NCBI GenBank assembly: GCA_963854835.1
Contig: OY978530.1
Location: 12,734,609-12,798,608 of the forward strand
DNA: 64,000 bases
Origin: Megamerina dolium
Taxonomy: Eukaryota; Arthropoda; Insecta; Diptera; Megamerinidae
Direction of reading: 5' to 3'
The position numbers and the translations under genes are program-made. This document shows, in pieces, positions 1 through 10,543 of the stretch. Within the stretch, counting starts at the first letter, position 1, and every line of letters starts with the position of its first letter. The notes under the pieces are model-generated. The model was not told the DNA's origin. It did not search any database and worked only from the letters and a program-made list of their open reading frames with translations.

Positions 1-470
1 GCAAATTTCCAGTTTCCTCTTGAGTCCTTATGAGGACCATACAACTTATACAACTTCTTATCTTGAATTAAAATTGATAACTCTGATTGCAATGTTGATT
101 GATCGCTATGTACAGTATCATATTGATCGCTACTCGTTTCATTGTTATCATCAGCATCACCATCCACACCATCAAAAGTATAGCTTGTAGAAGTTGTTGG
201 TTTATCTTTTTTTATTGGTGTGCTAGACTCTATTTTTTCAAATTTCTGAGCAACTTTATCTTTAATAGAGTTGTCTATTTTATTTTCATCCTTCTTCTCT
301 ACTTCACTTTTTTTGGCACTCGAAACTAGTTGTTTTAATGGTTTTGTTATAGGTGAAAAAGTTTTCTCCAGATTATCCAGTGCATTTTATTCTCCTAATT
401 TTAACGAAGTGAATTTTCGTTTTAGCTCATTTCTGCTCCGTATAATATTTCTATTGACTTGTGCATTCAT
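1..470 (-). pseudogene. N-terminal part of DUF8207-like arthropod protein, broken by one stop
   Basis: Reading the minus strand from an ATG at 470, the frame stays open to the window edge except for one TAA at 387-389. The first part is basic (MNAQVNRNIIRSRNELKRKF). After the stop comes a Lys/Glu/Ser/Asp-rich linker that ends in YGPHKDSRGNWKF just before the edge. A basic start, an acidic low-complexity middle and a 'YGP...W.F/LG' box match the layout of a protein family of unknown function, widespread in arthropods and often near Maverick/Polinton-type elements; I recall it as DUF8207. That assignment is from memory and needs a profile search. The rest lies to the left of the window. The plus-strand frames over this stretch look like shadows. 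Confidence 0.45.
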
Positions 471-485
471 ACTTTATGATTAGAT

Positions 486-662
486 TAGACCAGAACAAGT
501 CTGGTAGTATTAGATCAGCTCAGGTGTAGTAGATCAGTTCTGGTAGTATCCGATCAGGTCTGGTAGTATCAGATCAGCTCAGGTATAATAGATCAGGTCT
601 GATAGTATCAGATCAGGTCTGGTAGCATCTGATCACATCAAGCCTGGTAGTATCAGATCAGT
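486..662. repeat. Degenerate ~20-bp minisatellite (AGATCAGGTCTGGTAGTATC)
   Basis: About eight head-to-tail units vary around AGATCAGGTCTGGTAGTATC, with a recurrent variant AGATCAGCTCAGGT(G/A)TA. The array ends exactly where the SINE head begins. Confidence 0.8.
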
Positions 663-1031
663 GGGTGCCGTAGCTCAGTGGTTAGTGTGTTCGCCTTCTG
701 ATCTGTAGGTCGTGGTTCAATACCCGGCTGATGCATAACAAATTTAATATCGAAAAGATTTTTCTTTCGAACGGTACCCACCTGTCGGCAAGCAATTGGC
801 AATTCTTCCGACAGTAACAACTTGCCATGAAAAAGCTTCTAAAAAAGAACTCTGTGACAAAAACTCAGAAAAAGTGATCTCACAAGTGTTCTGCCGTTCG
901 GAACCGGCTAAAATAAGTAGGTCCATTCTAATACTGCCCAAAAATTTAAGACGCACAACAGTAATGGAAGAGAAGCTCGGCCAATGAGCCCTTTGGGGCT
1001 TTAAGTGCCACATATTTATTTTTTTTTTTAT
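663..1031 (+). mobile_element. tRNA-derived SINE, copy 1
   Basis: The head begins GGGTGCCGTAGCTCAGTGG and carries an A-box-like element and a B-box-like GGTTCAATACCC, as in RNA polymerase III promoters of tRNA origin. A unique body of about 250 bp follows, then GGGGCTTTAAGTGCCACATA and a T-rich tail. Three more copies share the same head and tail (7146-7512, 57621-57955 and 62391-62683). It is not a functional tRNA gene: the anticodon and acceptor stems do not close well. I see no clear target duplication around this copy, because its left flank is the minisatellite. Confidence 0.8.
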
Positions 1032-1093
1032 TGTGAAATCGTTGAACTTGTATACTTTACTTATTTATGTGGCCATAACATCCGAATATCGAT

Positions 1094-3360
1094 TTAGGCC
1101 GAATATAACATGCTTCGCCAGCCATCTCTGTTCTTCGCTAGCTGGCGCCAGTTAGAAATTCCAAGCGCCGTCAGGTTCTCCAGTACTTGGTCTCTCCACC
1201 GGAGGTTAGGTCTCCCTCTTCTGCGTCGTCCTCCAGAGGGTTCCGAATATAAAACCATCTTAGCTGGAGCGTGTTCTTCCATTCGCTCGACATGACCTAG
1301 CCAGCGCAGCCGCTGGATTTTGATGGGCTTTACTAAGTCAATATCGGCATACAGTTCATACAGCTCATGGTTGTGCCTTATTCGGTACTCGCCACCAACG
1401 CAAATAGGTCCAAAGATCTTGCGTAGGACTTTTCTCTCAAAAACTTCAAGCATTCGCTCATCCGAGGTGGAAATTGTCCAGGCTTCAGCGCCATATGTTA
1501 GGACAGGCATGATGAGAGACTTGTAGTGTGTAGTTTTCGTTCTTCGAGAAAGGGCTCGACTTCTTAATTGCTTACTCAGCCCAAAGTAACACCTGTTAGC
1601 AAGAGTTATCCTACGCATGATCTTCAGGCTGACGTCATTACAGTTGTTGATGCTGGTTCCAAGATAGGCGAATTCCCTTACTACCTCAAAAGCGTAGTTG
1701 TTAACAGTGACGTGCTGTCCAAGACGCCGGGACTCTTTGTTTGTTGACACTAGATACTTCGTCTTGCCTTCGTTCACCCTAAGCGCCATCCGACGCGACT
1801 CTCTTTCTAACTCTGAGAATGCTGCATTGGCTGCTCGCGTGTTCATGCCGATTATGTCAATACCGTCTGCATACGCTAACATCATGACACTTTTGTTAAA
1901 GATAGTGCCATTACGTCGTAGATCAGCAGCTCGTATTATTTTCTCCATAATAAGATTGAAGAAGTCGCACGATAACGAGTCACCTTGTCTGAATCCCCGT
2001 TCTGTATTAAACGGTGCGAAGAGGTCCTTCCCAATTTTCACTGCACAACGGGAGTTATGCAGTGTCATTCTACAAAGTCGAATGAGCTTTGCAGGAATAC
2101 CGATCTCAGACATTGTTGCATAGAGGTAATCCCTTACCGGACTGTCGAAAGCGGCTTTATAATCAACAAATAGGTGGTGTGTGTCGATCTGTTTTCCTTG
2201 GGTCTTCTCCAGGATTTGGCGCAGTGTGAAAATCTGGTCGATGGTGGATTTACCAGGTCTGAAGCCACACTGATACGGTCCAATCAGGTTGCTGAGTATA
2301 GGCTTCAATCTTTCACACAGTACGCTCGATAGAACCTTGTATGCGATGCTCAGGAGACGTATTCCACAGTAAATGGCGCAAATTGTGGGGTCTCCTTTTT
2401 TATGTACAAGACAGAGAACACTGAGCCTCCAATCATCAGGCATGCTTTCATCCGATCATATTCTGCTTATGAGCTGGTGCATGCAGGCGAGCAGCTCATT
2501 GCCTCCCGTCTTAAACAACTCGGCAGGCAGACCATCAGCACCTGCAGCTTTGTTGTTCTTCAGCCTTAAAATGGCCGTTTCAACCTCGACATAGTCGGGT
2601 GGTGTAACATCAACACCATCATCTGCAATTGGGGTTATCGGTCAATATCTTAAACTGGCGGAATTGTTCGTAGCCATTCAGTAACGTGGAAAAGTGTTTC
2701 CTCCATAGGCTCAGTACACTCTGGACATCTGTAACCAGATTCCCATTTCCATCACGACAAGAAGAGGCTCCGAGATTTAAACCTCCACTCAGGCGCTTGA
2801 TATTTTCGAAGAATTTTCGAGTCTCATTCTTGTCGGTACACATCTCTATCTCCTCACAGTCGCGTCTTTCTTGTTCTCTTTTCTTGCGCCTGAAAAGACG
2901 TTTCTCTGTACTCCTTTTCTCTCTGTACCGCTCCTTAACAGCTCGCGTTGCGCCTGCACGCAGGGTTTTTCTGTAGGCGGCGTCTTTCTCTGCGGTAGCG
3001 TCGCGACACTCCTGATCATACCACTCATTCCTCAGAGGCCGGTAGTAACCGATTACCTCCTCGGCAGCAGTAGTCATGGAGTGGGATATATGTATGTGTC
3101 CACCGTGCGCATGTATCATCAAGTGGGGGAGTGTTCTGCATAAGCAGATCTGATAGTCGAGTGGAAAATGCATCTGATGTCTCTGGTGATTGCTGCTTAC
3201 TGACGTCGAGCTTTCTCTGTGTGGGACTTCTCTTGTTATTTACGACACATAAACGTGTGCGCAACTTAGCTGCAACAAGGTAGTGATCCGAGTAGATGTT
3301 AGCACCACGGATCGATTTCACGTCCATCACACTGGAAGCATGCCTTTCGTCAATCACCAA
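1094..3360 (-). pseudogene. Endonuclease tail plus reverse transcriptase (RTE-like LINE copy 1)
   Basis: The region is split over three frames. 3360-3025 holds the endonuclease end and linker. 3173-2619 is a charged linker. 2443-1094 is a 449-residue RT block. In the RT, GFRPGKSTIDQIF, FVDYKAAFDS and the GFRQGDS box are readable, then the catalytic box reads YADGIDIIG. The second Asp of YADD is thus Gly (GGT; near 1866), so polymerase activity is not expected. The thumb and C-terminal part include FERKVLRKIFGP and RLRWLGHVERM. Copy 2 shares the YADG change, whereas copy 3 keeps YADD. Confidence 0.8.
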
Positions 3361-3364
3361 ATGA

Positions 3365-3799
3365 TCAATTTGGTTTGATGCGGATTGTTGCCAGCCGTTC
3401 GTTCACAGGCGTGAAATGTGAGACAAGAGGTAGTAGTCTCTTGCTGACCAAAAATCCACATCCTAATTCGTGCCTTTCATCATGGCAACTGTAGTATATG
3501 TTACACGACGCTCTTTTTGAGCAGCCCTGTCCCGTCCATCTCATTTCCTGGAGAGCGATGATGTCAGCTTTGTATTTCTCGAGGACATCAACCAGCTGGA
3601 TAGAGACTCCCTCCCTATAAAGGGACCGAACATTCCAGGTGCATATCCGTAAATCGTGGTCCTTTTTTCGTTTGCGGCGGTCATCATCAAAAGCGATAGT
3701 CCTTATCCGAGGCATTGTTGTTTTCTTCACTGTCGGGATTTTATATGTGGCGGGTGCCAAACCCAACGCACAACCTCTAACCGAGGAGATTTTCGCCAC
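3365..3799 (-). pseudogene. AP-type endonuclease N-terminal part (RTE-like LINE copy 1)
   Basis: The 144-residue frame contains ICTWNVRSLYREG, the hallmark start of LINE apurinic endonucleases, then IIALQEMRWTGQG, which includes the catalytic Glu region. It runs to about residue 140 and stops. The next frame (3360 downwards) begins at VIDERHASSV and contains SDHYLV, the endonuclease C-terminal box. The middle of the domain, where the GDFNA-type motif is expected, is therefore missing: an internal deletion of roughly 100 codons with a frame change near 3362. The endonuclease should be dead. Confidence 0.75.
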
Positions 3800-4161
3800 T
3801 CACTTCATCCGCCTACCAGCGGGTGCCAGGAGGACGTTGCCCGGTGGTTGTCACGTGGGAGGCCCAAATTAATAATGAAGGCGCCATCGCAGAGTAAGCA
3901 GAGCAAGCTACATGACTACCCCTCATTAACAAATAAAGGTATTATCACGTAGCGACTTGCTATGAGTTCAACAACGATTGGGCTGGCTCCACCCGGTTGA
4001 GGCAGTTAGCCACGTTACCTTGCGAAAACAGCACCAGACCACCAGACCTTAATGAATAGAGGAAGGTAAATGATATTGGTATTTTTTTGCTGTTTCTAAT
4101 GCATATTTTTGAAAGTATTCGATATTTATTTCATAATCGGACGACAAACATTGCAATATAT

Positions 4162-4247
4162 ATTGTAGAGCTGTGGTTTAGAAAAATATTAAATACTCCA
4201 AAAGATTGTAGAGCTGTGGCTTAGAAAAATATTAAATACTCCAAAAG
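4162..4247. repeat. Two tandem units of 43 bp
   Basis: A 43-bp unit containing TTGTAGAGCTGTGG is repeated once, head to tail, with one T/C difference. It lies in AT-rich spacer between two LINEs and its function is unknown. Confidence 0.85.
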
Positions 4248-4418
4248 ATAACAACGACAAAAATTAGATTGCTAACGTTACGGCTAAAACGAACAAGGAC
4301 AATAATCGAAATGAGGATGAAGAACCAAATTTCGCCCATACCCAAAGTTATAGTGCAAAAAAGCAAGAAAAGTCTAAAATCATAAAAGTAAATTTTAAGT
4401 TTTTTGGCATAAGTGCAG

Positions 4419-4453
4419 AATAGCACCACACTCCAAGGGAGTGTGGTGCTATT
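4419..4453. repeat. 16-bp perfect inverted repeat at the 5' junction of the jockey element
   Basis: The arms AATAGCACCACACTCC (4419-4434) and GGAGTGTGGTGCTATT (4438-4453) are separated by AAG. The right arm is in frame with the downstream reverse transcriptase, so the left arm is an inverted copy of the element's own first bases. Confidence 0.9.
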
Positions 4454-6118
4454 ATGATAGCAAAACCAGGAAAAGACCCTACAAAAGTTGCATCGTACAG
4501 ACCTATCAGCCTCCTGCCTCTACTTTCTAAAGTATTCAAAAAGCTACTTGTCATGAATATAACTCCATTTATTAATCTCAACAAACTGATTCCTCAACAT
4601 CAGTTTGGATTTAGAAAACAGCACGGCACAATAGAACAAGTCCACCGCATTGTAACTCTGATAAGGAACACTTTTGAAGAAAAAAAGTATTGCTCAGCTG
4701 TCTTTCTTGATATCACTCAAGCTTTCGATAAAGTATGGCACGATGGCCTTATTTACAAACTCAAACTATTACTGCATGCAAATGTCTCCTCATTGCTTAG
4801 TAGCTACCTCACGAAAAGACAATTTCTCGTACATCACAAGGATTACACAACAAATCCATTGGATATTCAAGCTGGCGTTCCTCAGGGAAGCGTTTTGGGC
4901 CCCTTACTGTATCTCTTATACACTACAGATATGCCCAGCAATAACTATACATTTATATCGACCTTTGCAGATGATACGGCAATATTGTGCACTCGCTCTA
5001 ACCCCATAGAAGCTACTAAACTCCTGCAGACTCATGTCGATTCTCTCGAAATCTGGCTAGCAAAATGGCGTATAAAAGTCAATGAATCAAAGAGCGTACA
5101 TGTAACCTTCACGCTAAGGTCAGATACATGTCCCCCACTTAAAATTAATGGCCAATCAGTTCCACAATGTTCCTCAACAAAGTACTTGGGTATTCACCTC
5201 GACAGAAGGCTGACCTGGAAAAATCACATAGAGGCAAAGAAAACTCAGATCAAGCTTAAAATGAATCAGTTATGGTGGCTGATACACAAAAGATCAAAGT
5301 TGAATCTCGAATACAAAGTGCTATTATATAAAGCAATCCTGAAGCCAATCTGGACTTATGGTATTCAGTTTTGGGGCACCGCATCTCCCTCAAATATCGA
5401 AAAATTGCAGCGAATACAATCCAAGTGTCTGCGAATTATTGTAAACGCGCCTTGGTATATGAGGAACGTTAACATCCATCGAGATTTAAATGTACCCACA
5501 ATTTCTGAGGAAGTTGCAATGTCTTGCAGAAGCTACATTCAAAAATTAAAATTCAAAAAAAAAAACACCAAGGGAAGAAATAATAACTAATTGCTTTGTA
5601 AAAAGCTAATTTTTGTGAACTCAACTTCGGTGCAATTGTCTACAGAAGGCGTGAATGAAGGTCAAAGTTCAAATTTCAAATCAAGATTACTCTATAACGA
5701 TTGTCAGGATAGCAATGGCGTGAAGGAGGTGCTGGTAGTTGTGGTTGTATATCAAACTTCTGGTTAACATGGTCATGTTACAGTGTATTGTTGCTATACT
5801 GCGTACCATATTCCTTCATGGCAGTGTTAATCTTGTCTCCAGATATTTGAGCGTTTTACTCACTTCGCCTATTTTTTATTTTTTATAGTCTTATAAGTTA
5901 TGTCTTTTTTTTCAGGTTTTTTTGTTAGGTTAGTACTATTAGCTTCTAGATTTTTTTCTCCTACTATTCGACCTGTCTTCGAGTGAATATGCACACCTAA
6001 AGTTATTAATAATATTTTTTACATCATTTACATCATTTATTGTTAGTTTCTTGTATTTAAGAAAGATTCAATAAAAAAAAAAAATAAGCTAACAAAAAAA
6101 AAAAACAAAAAAAAAAAA
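4438..6118 (+). mobile_element. 5'-truncated jockey-clade LINE
   Basis: The element begins abruptly inside the RT domain and continues through an intact RT end and a 3' UTR of about 500 bp. It ends at A-rich sequence near 6070-6118 that includes AATAAA at about 6069. 5' truncation plus a poly(A) end is the usual product of target-primed reverse transcription. I find no target duplication, and the 5' junction carries the inverted duplication at 4419-4453. Confidence 0.8.
4454..5590 (+). CDS. Reverse transcriptase, jockey clade, 5'-truncated but uninterrupted
   Basis: The frame is 378 residues with no stop. Motifs in order: SYRPISLLPLLSKVFKKLL, FGFRKQHGTIEQVHRI, AVFLDITQAFDKVWHDGL (first catalytic Asp), AGVPQGSVLGPLLY, FADDTAILC (catalytic Asp pair) and KYLGIHLDRRLTWKNHI, then the thumb with WTYGIQFWGTAS. 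The jockey-type FADD box is intact. The endonuclease and the first RT motifs are absent, so it cannot be autonomous; the ATG used is only the first in the remaining frame, and the frame is also open upstream of it. The C-terminus ends in a basic KFKKKN run. Confidence 0.9.
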   Translation: MIAKPGKDPTKVASYRPISLLPLLSKVFKKLLVMNITPFINLNKLIPQHQFGFRKQHGTIEQVHRIVTLIRNTFEEKKYCSAVFLDITQAFDKVWHDGLIYKLKLLLHANVSSLLSSYLTKRQFLVHHKDYTTNPLDIQAGVPQGSVLGPLLYLLYTTDMPSNNYTFISTFADDTAILCTRSNPIEATKLLQTHVDSLEIWLAKWRIKVNESKSVHVTFTLRSDTCPPLKINGQSVPQCSSTKYLGIHLDRRLTWKNHIEAKKTQIKLKMNQLWWLIHKRSKLNLEYKVLLYKAILKPIWTYGIQFWGTASPSNIEKLQRIQSKCLRIIVNAPWYMRNVNIHRDLNVPTISEEVAMSCRSYIQKLKFKKKNTKGRNNN

Positions 6119-6331
6119 TTTACACTGACTTTATGCTATTTGACTAAGTGTCTATCTGAAATCCCTTTTCAGTGTAGTAAGTCTGCACCATAAAAATTTA
6201 ATTTTTGAATTTTATAAATAGCATGGTGAAGAATTCAAATTTTTAGTATGTTGGAAAAGTGGAGGAATCGTATTGAAAAAATTATATTCCTAGTTGCCAA
6301 TCATAATTTTGCTTTTACTTGTATTTATCAA

Positions 6332-7834
6332 TGAGGGTAGAATAACAAGAGTAGACGGATAATTGCACAGCGCCACTTATCTGTAGAAAATATAGTTGCA
6401 CACTTTATCTATGAGTGACTGAGTTTTATGTGAGTAGACTCGGCTGACATCATAGTTGTTCACTTTCTGAATTATCAATGAGATTATAATGACAAAAAGA
6501 AATTGAGAACAAATTTCTCACAGAATATATTTTAAGAATTTTTCTTCCCCAAGAAACGAGAGTAAAGGCAGCAACAAATACGCAGGCGTAAGTAGATGAG
6601 TTTGTGAACCAATGCGACTGAAATCGACGAAAGACGATTGTTGAAGTGTTGAAGTGTCTTCCTCTTGATTTTGGTGGCGCGTTGGTGGCATGAAATGGCA
6701 AAATCTTCAAAAAGTGCCAAAAATTCAATCGCAAGTGCTGTGTTGCCGGTTGCGTGCAATTATGAATGAAAAATATAGTATTTTGCTGAGCATACGTACA
6801 TATACTTTTTATATAGGCAAATAGAAAGAAACGAAATTGAGAGAGTTTGCAAACGGTGGTTGACATGCGTGTGAAATTCTTCTCAATTTGATTATATATT
6901 GCAGATATGTATGTACGCATGTACATATATGTATAGAAAGAAAATTGATTGTACATGCGTACTGGATATTGATAACGCAATTTAATTTTTCATATAGTGA
7001 TGTTTATTATGATACATACATTTTTTGTAAATAATTTCAATTCTAATTTTTTTTTAAATAAAATAAGATGTTTTTGAAAAACTTAAATAAAAAATTTCGA
7101 ATACAAAATTTTTCTCCTGCACATTTTTATGCCATTTAAGGTTATATGGGTGCCGTGGCTCAGTGGTTAGTGTGTTGGCCTTCTGATCTGTAGGTCGTGG
7201 TTCAATCCCGGGTTCATGCATAACAAATTTAATATCGAAAAGATTTTTCTTTCGTACGGTACCCACCTGTCGGCAAGCAATTGGCAATTTTTCCGACAGT
7301 AACAACTTGCCATGAAAAAGCTTCTAAAATAACTCGGTGACAAAGCTCAGAAAAAAGTGATGTCACAAGAGTTCTGCCGCTCGGAACTGGCTAAAATAAG
7401 TAGGTCCCTTCTAATACTGTCCAAAATATAACACGCACAACAGTAATTGAAGAGAAGCTCGGCCAATGAACCCTTCGGGGCTTTAAGTGCCACATATGTA
7501 CTTTTTTTATATTTTAAGGTTATTTGTATAGTACAAATATAGATTGAGCAGACGACAATAGGAAAAAATATTTAAAATTGTTTAGCATTATGGGCTTGAT
7601 AATTTCCTGTGATCTCTATATAGGGATATAAGTATATGAATATATATATATATGGCTTCTATTTTATTTGACTCATTAAAAGAATACATTGAGAGAGCAA
7701 GTTTATATGATGAGATTAGATTTACTCGATTATTGCACAATCACTCAAAATGCTACCGTGCAACTATATTTCCTACAGATGAATTTGCGACGGAAATTAT
7801 TATCCGTCTACTCTTGTTATTCTACCCTCTTTGT
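6332..7834. mobile_element. Long-terminal-inverted-repeat DNA element, copy 1 (carries a SINE)
   Basis: The left end GAGGGTAGAATAACAAGAG...ACGGATAAT is mirrored on the right near 7800-7834 as ATTATCCGTCTACTCTTG...CCCTC. The imperfect inverted similarity goes on inwards through TATCTGTAGAAAATATAGTT, so the ends are roughly 80 bp long. No transposase frame is visible. The unit without the SINE is about 1.1 kb. A second copy lies at 8222-10541. I could not fix the target duplication, and the superfamily is unknown to me. Confidence 0.65.
7146..7512 (+). mobile_element. tRNA-derived SINE, copy 2, with 11-bp target duplication
   Basis: The A box TGGCTCAGTGG (7156-7166) matches the tRNA consensus perfectly, and the B-box-like GGTTCAATCCC is at 7199-7209. 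The tail is GTGCCACATATG then T-rich. TTTAAGGTTAT flanks it on both sides (7135-7145 and 7513-7523). The sister copy of the host element holds the matching uninterrupted site near 10121-10132, so insertion is directly demonstrated. Confidence 0.92.
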
Positions 7835-8221
7835 ATTTATGGATTACCGCGTGGTCCAAAATTTTTGAAAAAAGTTCTTAATTATGGTTTCCATAGAGTA
7901 GTTTTTGAGAATGTTGAATTCATATATCCTATATAAAAAAATTTTTAGCAAAATTGTTTTCATCGTATTGTAAATGTATAAAGAAAGCTGCAAAAAAACC
8001 TCGATCGTTGGGAAACGGATAGAAATCGAGAGTCCATTAAATATTCTAGTCCAGCAGTCTTGAAATGGCCGCTACGTAAAAAAGATTGTAACTTTTGTTT
8101 GAATGAAATAAAAGTTTTCATGATTTAAAATAGAAATAAAATTGACTATTTCACCGTCTCACAGTGTTTAACAAACATTTTTGCCGCCAAAAATTTTTTG
8201 TTGGCATCTTCTGTATATCAA

Positions 8222-10541
8222 AGAGGCTAGAATAAGAAGAGTAGACGGATAATTGCGCAGCGCCACTTATCTGTAGAAAATATAGTTGCACACTTTATCT
8301 ATGAGTGACTGAGTTTTCTGTGAGTAGACTCGGCTGCCATCATAGTTGTTCACTCTCTGAATTATCAATGAGATTATAATAACAAAACGAAATTGAGTAT
8401 AAATTTTTCACAAAATATATTTTCATAATTTTCAGTTTCTTTATCACATATGTATATAAATACTTTCATATGTTCCTATGTATGAATCCGACGATCAAAA
8501 TTCAATTAATATTGAAATTATATATATAGGATAATTCTAAATTACTTTTTTCAAATATTAACGAATATCCACTTTTCTTAAAAATATTATGTAGGCAATG
8601 AGAATTAATTAAATTATCATGTAACACAATTTTGTATTAGAATTTAATTTGTTTACAATAATTAATTCCTACCAAAATGTTTTGGTTATAGAAACTCAAG
8701 TGAATTTCAATAAGAGATCATCCCATATTTACATAGTGCAAACAAATCAACTCTATCATCGGTTTCTTTCTATTGCTCTCATTTTTCGTTTTCTACATAT
8801 TTTACTACGTAAAAACTATATATACATATGCAAAGCAACATTGTCTATTTTTCATTGATAAATACGCGAGATCGGCGAGATTTGCTATTTTCCAAGATTT
8901 TGTCATTTTGCGCTTGCTCAGCAGCCAGTACATCAAATTGTTCGTCTTTCGTTGATTACCCACACATTGCCATACACACACATCTACGCCTGCGTTCTTG
9001 TTATTGCTTTTGCTTTCGGTTCTTGAGGAAGAGGAAGAATCAGAAAATTTCATATTTTCGATTTGGTCTTTGATATACAAAACAAAAGCACACATGGGTA
9101 ATAGGGCGGGTCAAATTTGTATAGCAAGAACTAAAACTAACTTGAATTGTAAGTATTGTATATTTTTTCACGATACCATGGGTCTAAAATAATAACGCAC
9201 GCATTTTCAAAAATAAATAATTTTTCCATACAAAATATTTGAAAAAAATATTTTTGTATGGATAGAAATACTAATTTCTGAAAATTTGGAGCGTCAACAT
9301 GAATTTTAGAACCATGGGTTGTCGTGCAGATATACCTAAAATCATAGTGGTTTCCGCTTTTGCTATACGATCATGGCTACAAAATTTGGCCCGCTCTAAT
9401 GTATATGTTGAGGCTATGTGAGCATGGCCTCAAACACTTATGTAGAGGGTTTTTATTTTAAATCTCATATATATTCGAAGGAGGCTGATTGCCTCACGCA
9501 TCCCTTTCTGCTATACGCACATGAAACCAGCCGATTGGCCGCCCATACTCGTATACGAACTATATGCACGAAACGAAAGCAATAGCAAAAACAACAAAAA
9601 CGCAGGCGTAGATGTGTGTTCTGTGTACCAATGCGAGTGAAATCGACGAAAGACGAACAATTTGGTGCGTTGGCGTGTCGTACTTTTGATTTTGGTGGCT
9701 GATCGATGGCACAAAAAAGACAGTCAGGAAAAATGCCAAAAATTCAATTGCAAGTGCTGTGTTGCCGATTGCGTGCAATTATGAATGAAAAATATAGTAT
9801 TTTGCTGAGCATACGTACATATACTTTTTACATAGGCAAATAGAAAGAAACGAAATTGAGAGTTTGCAAACGGTGGTTGACATGAGTGTGAAGTTTTTCT
9901 CAATTTGATTGTATATTGCAGATATGTACAAACATATGTACGTATGTACATATATTGATAACGCACTTTTTTTCATATAATGATATTTATTATGATACAT
10001 ACATTTTTTGTAAATAATTTAAATTCTAATTTTTTTTATAAAATAAGATGTTTTTGGAAAAATTAAATGAAATAAATAATTTCGAGTACAAAATTTTTCT
10101 CCTGCACATTTTTATGCCATCTAAGTTTATATGTATAGTACAAATAAAGATTGAGCAGACGACAATAGGAAAAAATATTTAAAATTGTTTAGCATTATGG
10201 GCTTGATAATTTTCTGTGATCTCTATATAGGGATATAAGTATATGAAAATATCAAATGAATGATTGTCTTTGTATTTACTCATATTCAAACATCACCCAG
10301 AGTGTTATTACAAAATAGTCAAAGATATACAGAGAGGGAGAGAGAAGTGATAATATGTCAATTTGTGGTTCATGTATAAAAATCCTCAACAATTTGCCAT
10401 TATATTTACCATTTCAATGGCTTCTGTTTTATTTCACTCATTAAAAGATACATTGAGAGAGCAAATTTATACGATGGCATTCGATTTACTCGATTATTCC
10501 ACAATCACTCAAAAAACTACCATGCAACTATATTTCCGCTG
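8222..10541. mobile_element. Long-terminal-inverted-repeat element, copy 2 (rearranged, right end lost)
   Basis: 8222-8440 repeats the left end of copy 1, and 9575-10240 plus 10415-10535 repeat its middle and right part in the same order. About 1.1 kb between 8440 and 9560 is extra and includes an inverted piece. The right terminus is cut off where gypsy copy A begins near 10542. Confidence 0.6.
8740..9310. repeat. Dispersed repeat; partly inverted copy of 9570-9850, partly shared with 35590-35890
   Basis: CACACATCTACGCCTGCG (near 8977) is the reverse complement of the sequence near 9602-9620, with TTGCTTTTGCTTTCGGTTC next to it. 9010-9310 (containing GGGCGGGTCAAATTTGTATA) recurs in inverted orientation at 35590-35890. 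No coding frame here looks real. Confidence 0.7.
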
Positions 10542-10543
10542 AA

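Larger units (their letters stand above)
1085..4060 (-). mobile_element. RTE/CFDP2-like non-LTR retrotransposon, copy 1 (defective)
   Basis: The minus strand reads endonuclease, linker, reverse transcriptase and a C-terminal 'LRWLGHVERM' / 'GRRRRGRP' tail, an order typical of the LINEs that are annotated in insects as craniofacial development protein 2-like or endonuclease-reverse transcriptase. About 200 bp of GC-richer sequence upstream of the endonuclease (to about 4060) probably belongs to the 5' end. Two partial copies lie at 22797-24700 and 62970-64000. RTE clade membership is my inference. Confidence 0.75.

Noticed and set aside
663..735. A genuine tRNA gene at the SINE heads
   Set aside because: A and B boxes are present, but the acceptor and anticodon stems do not pair properly and each head is joined to a repeated body with a target duplication.
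744..1013. Frames over the SINE on either strand (also 7054-7305, 57787-57990, 62504-62717)
   Set aside because: The same frame recurs wherever the SINE lies. It is non-coding Pol III-type sequence.
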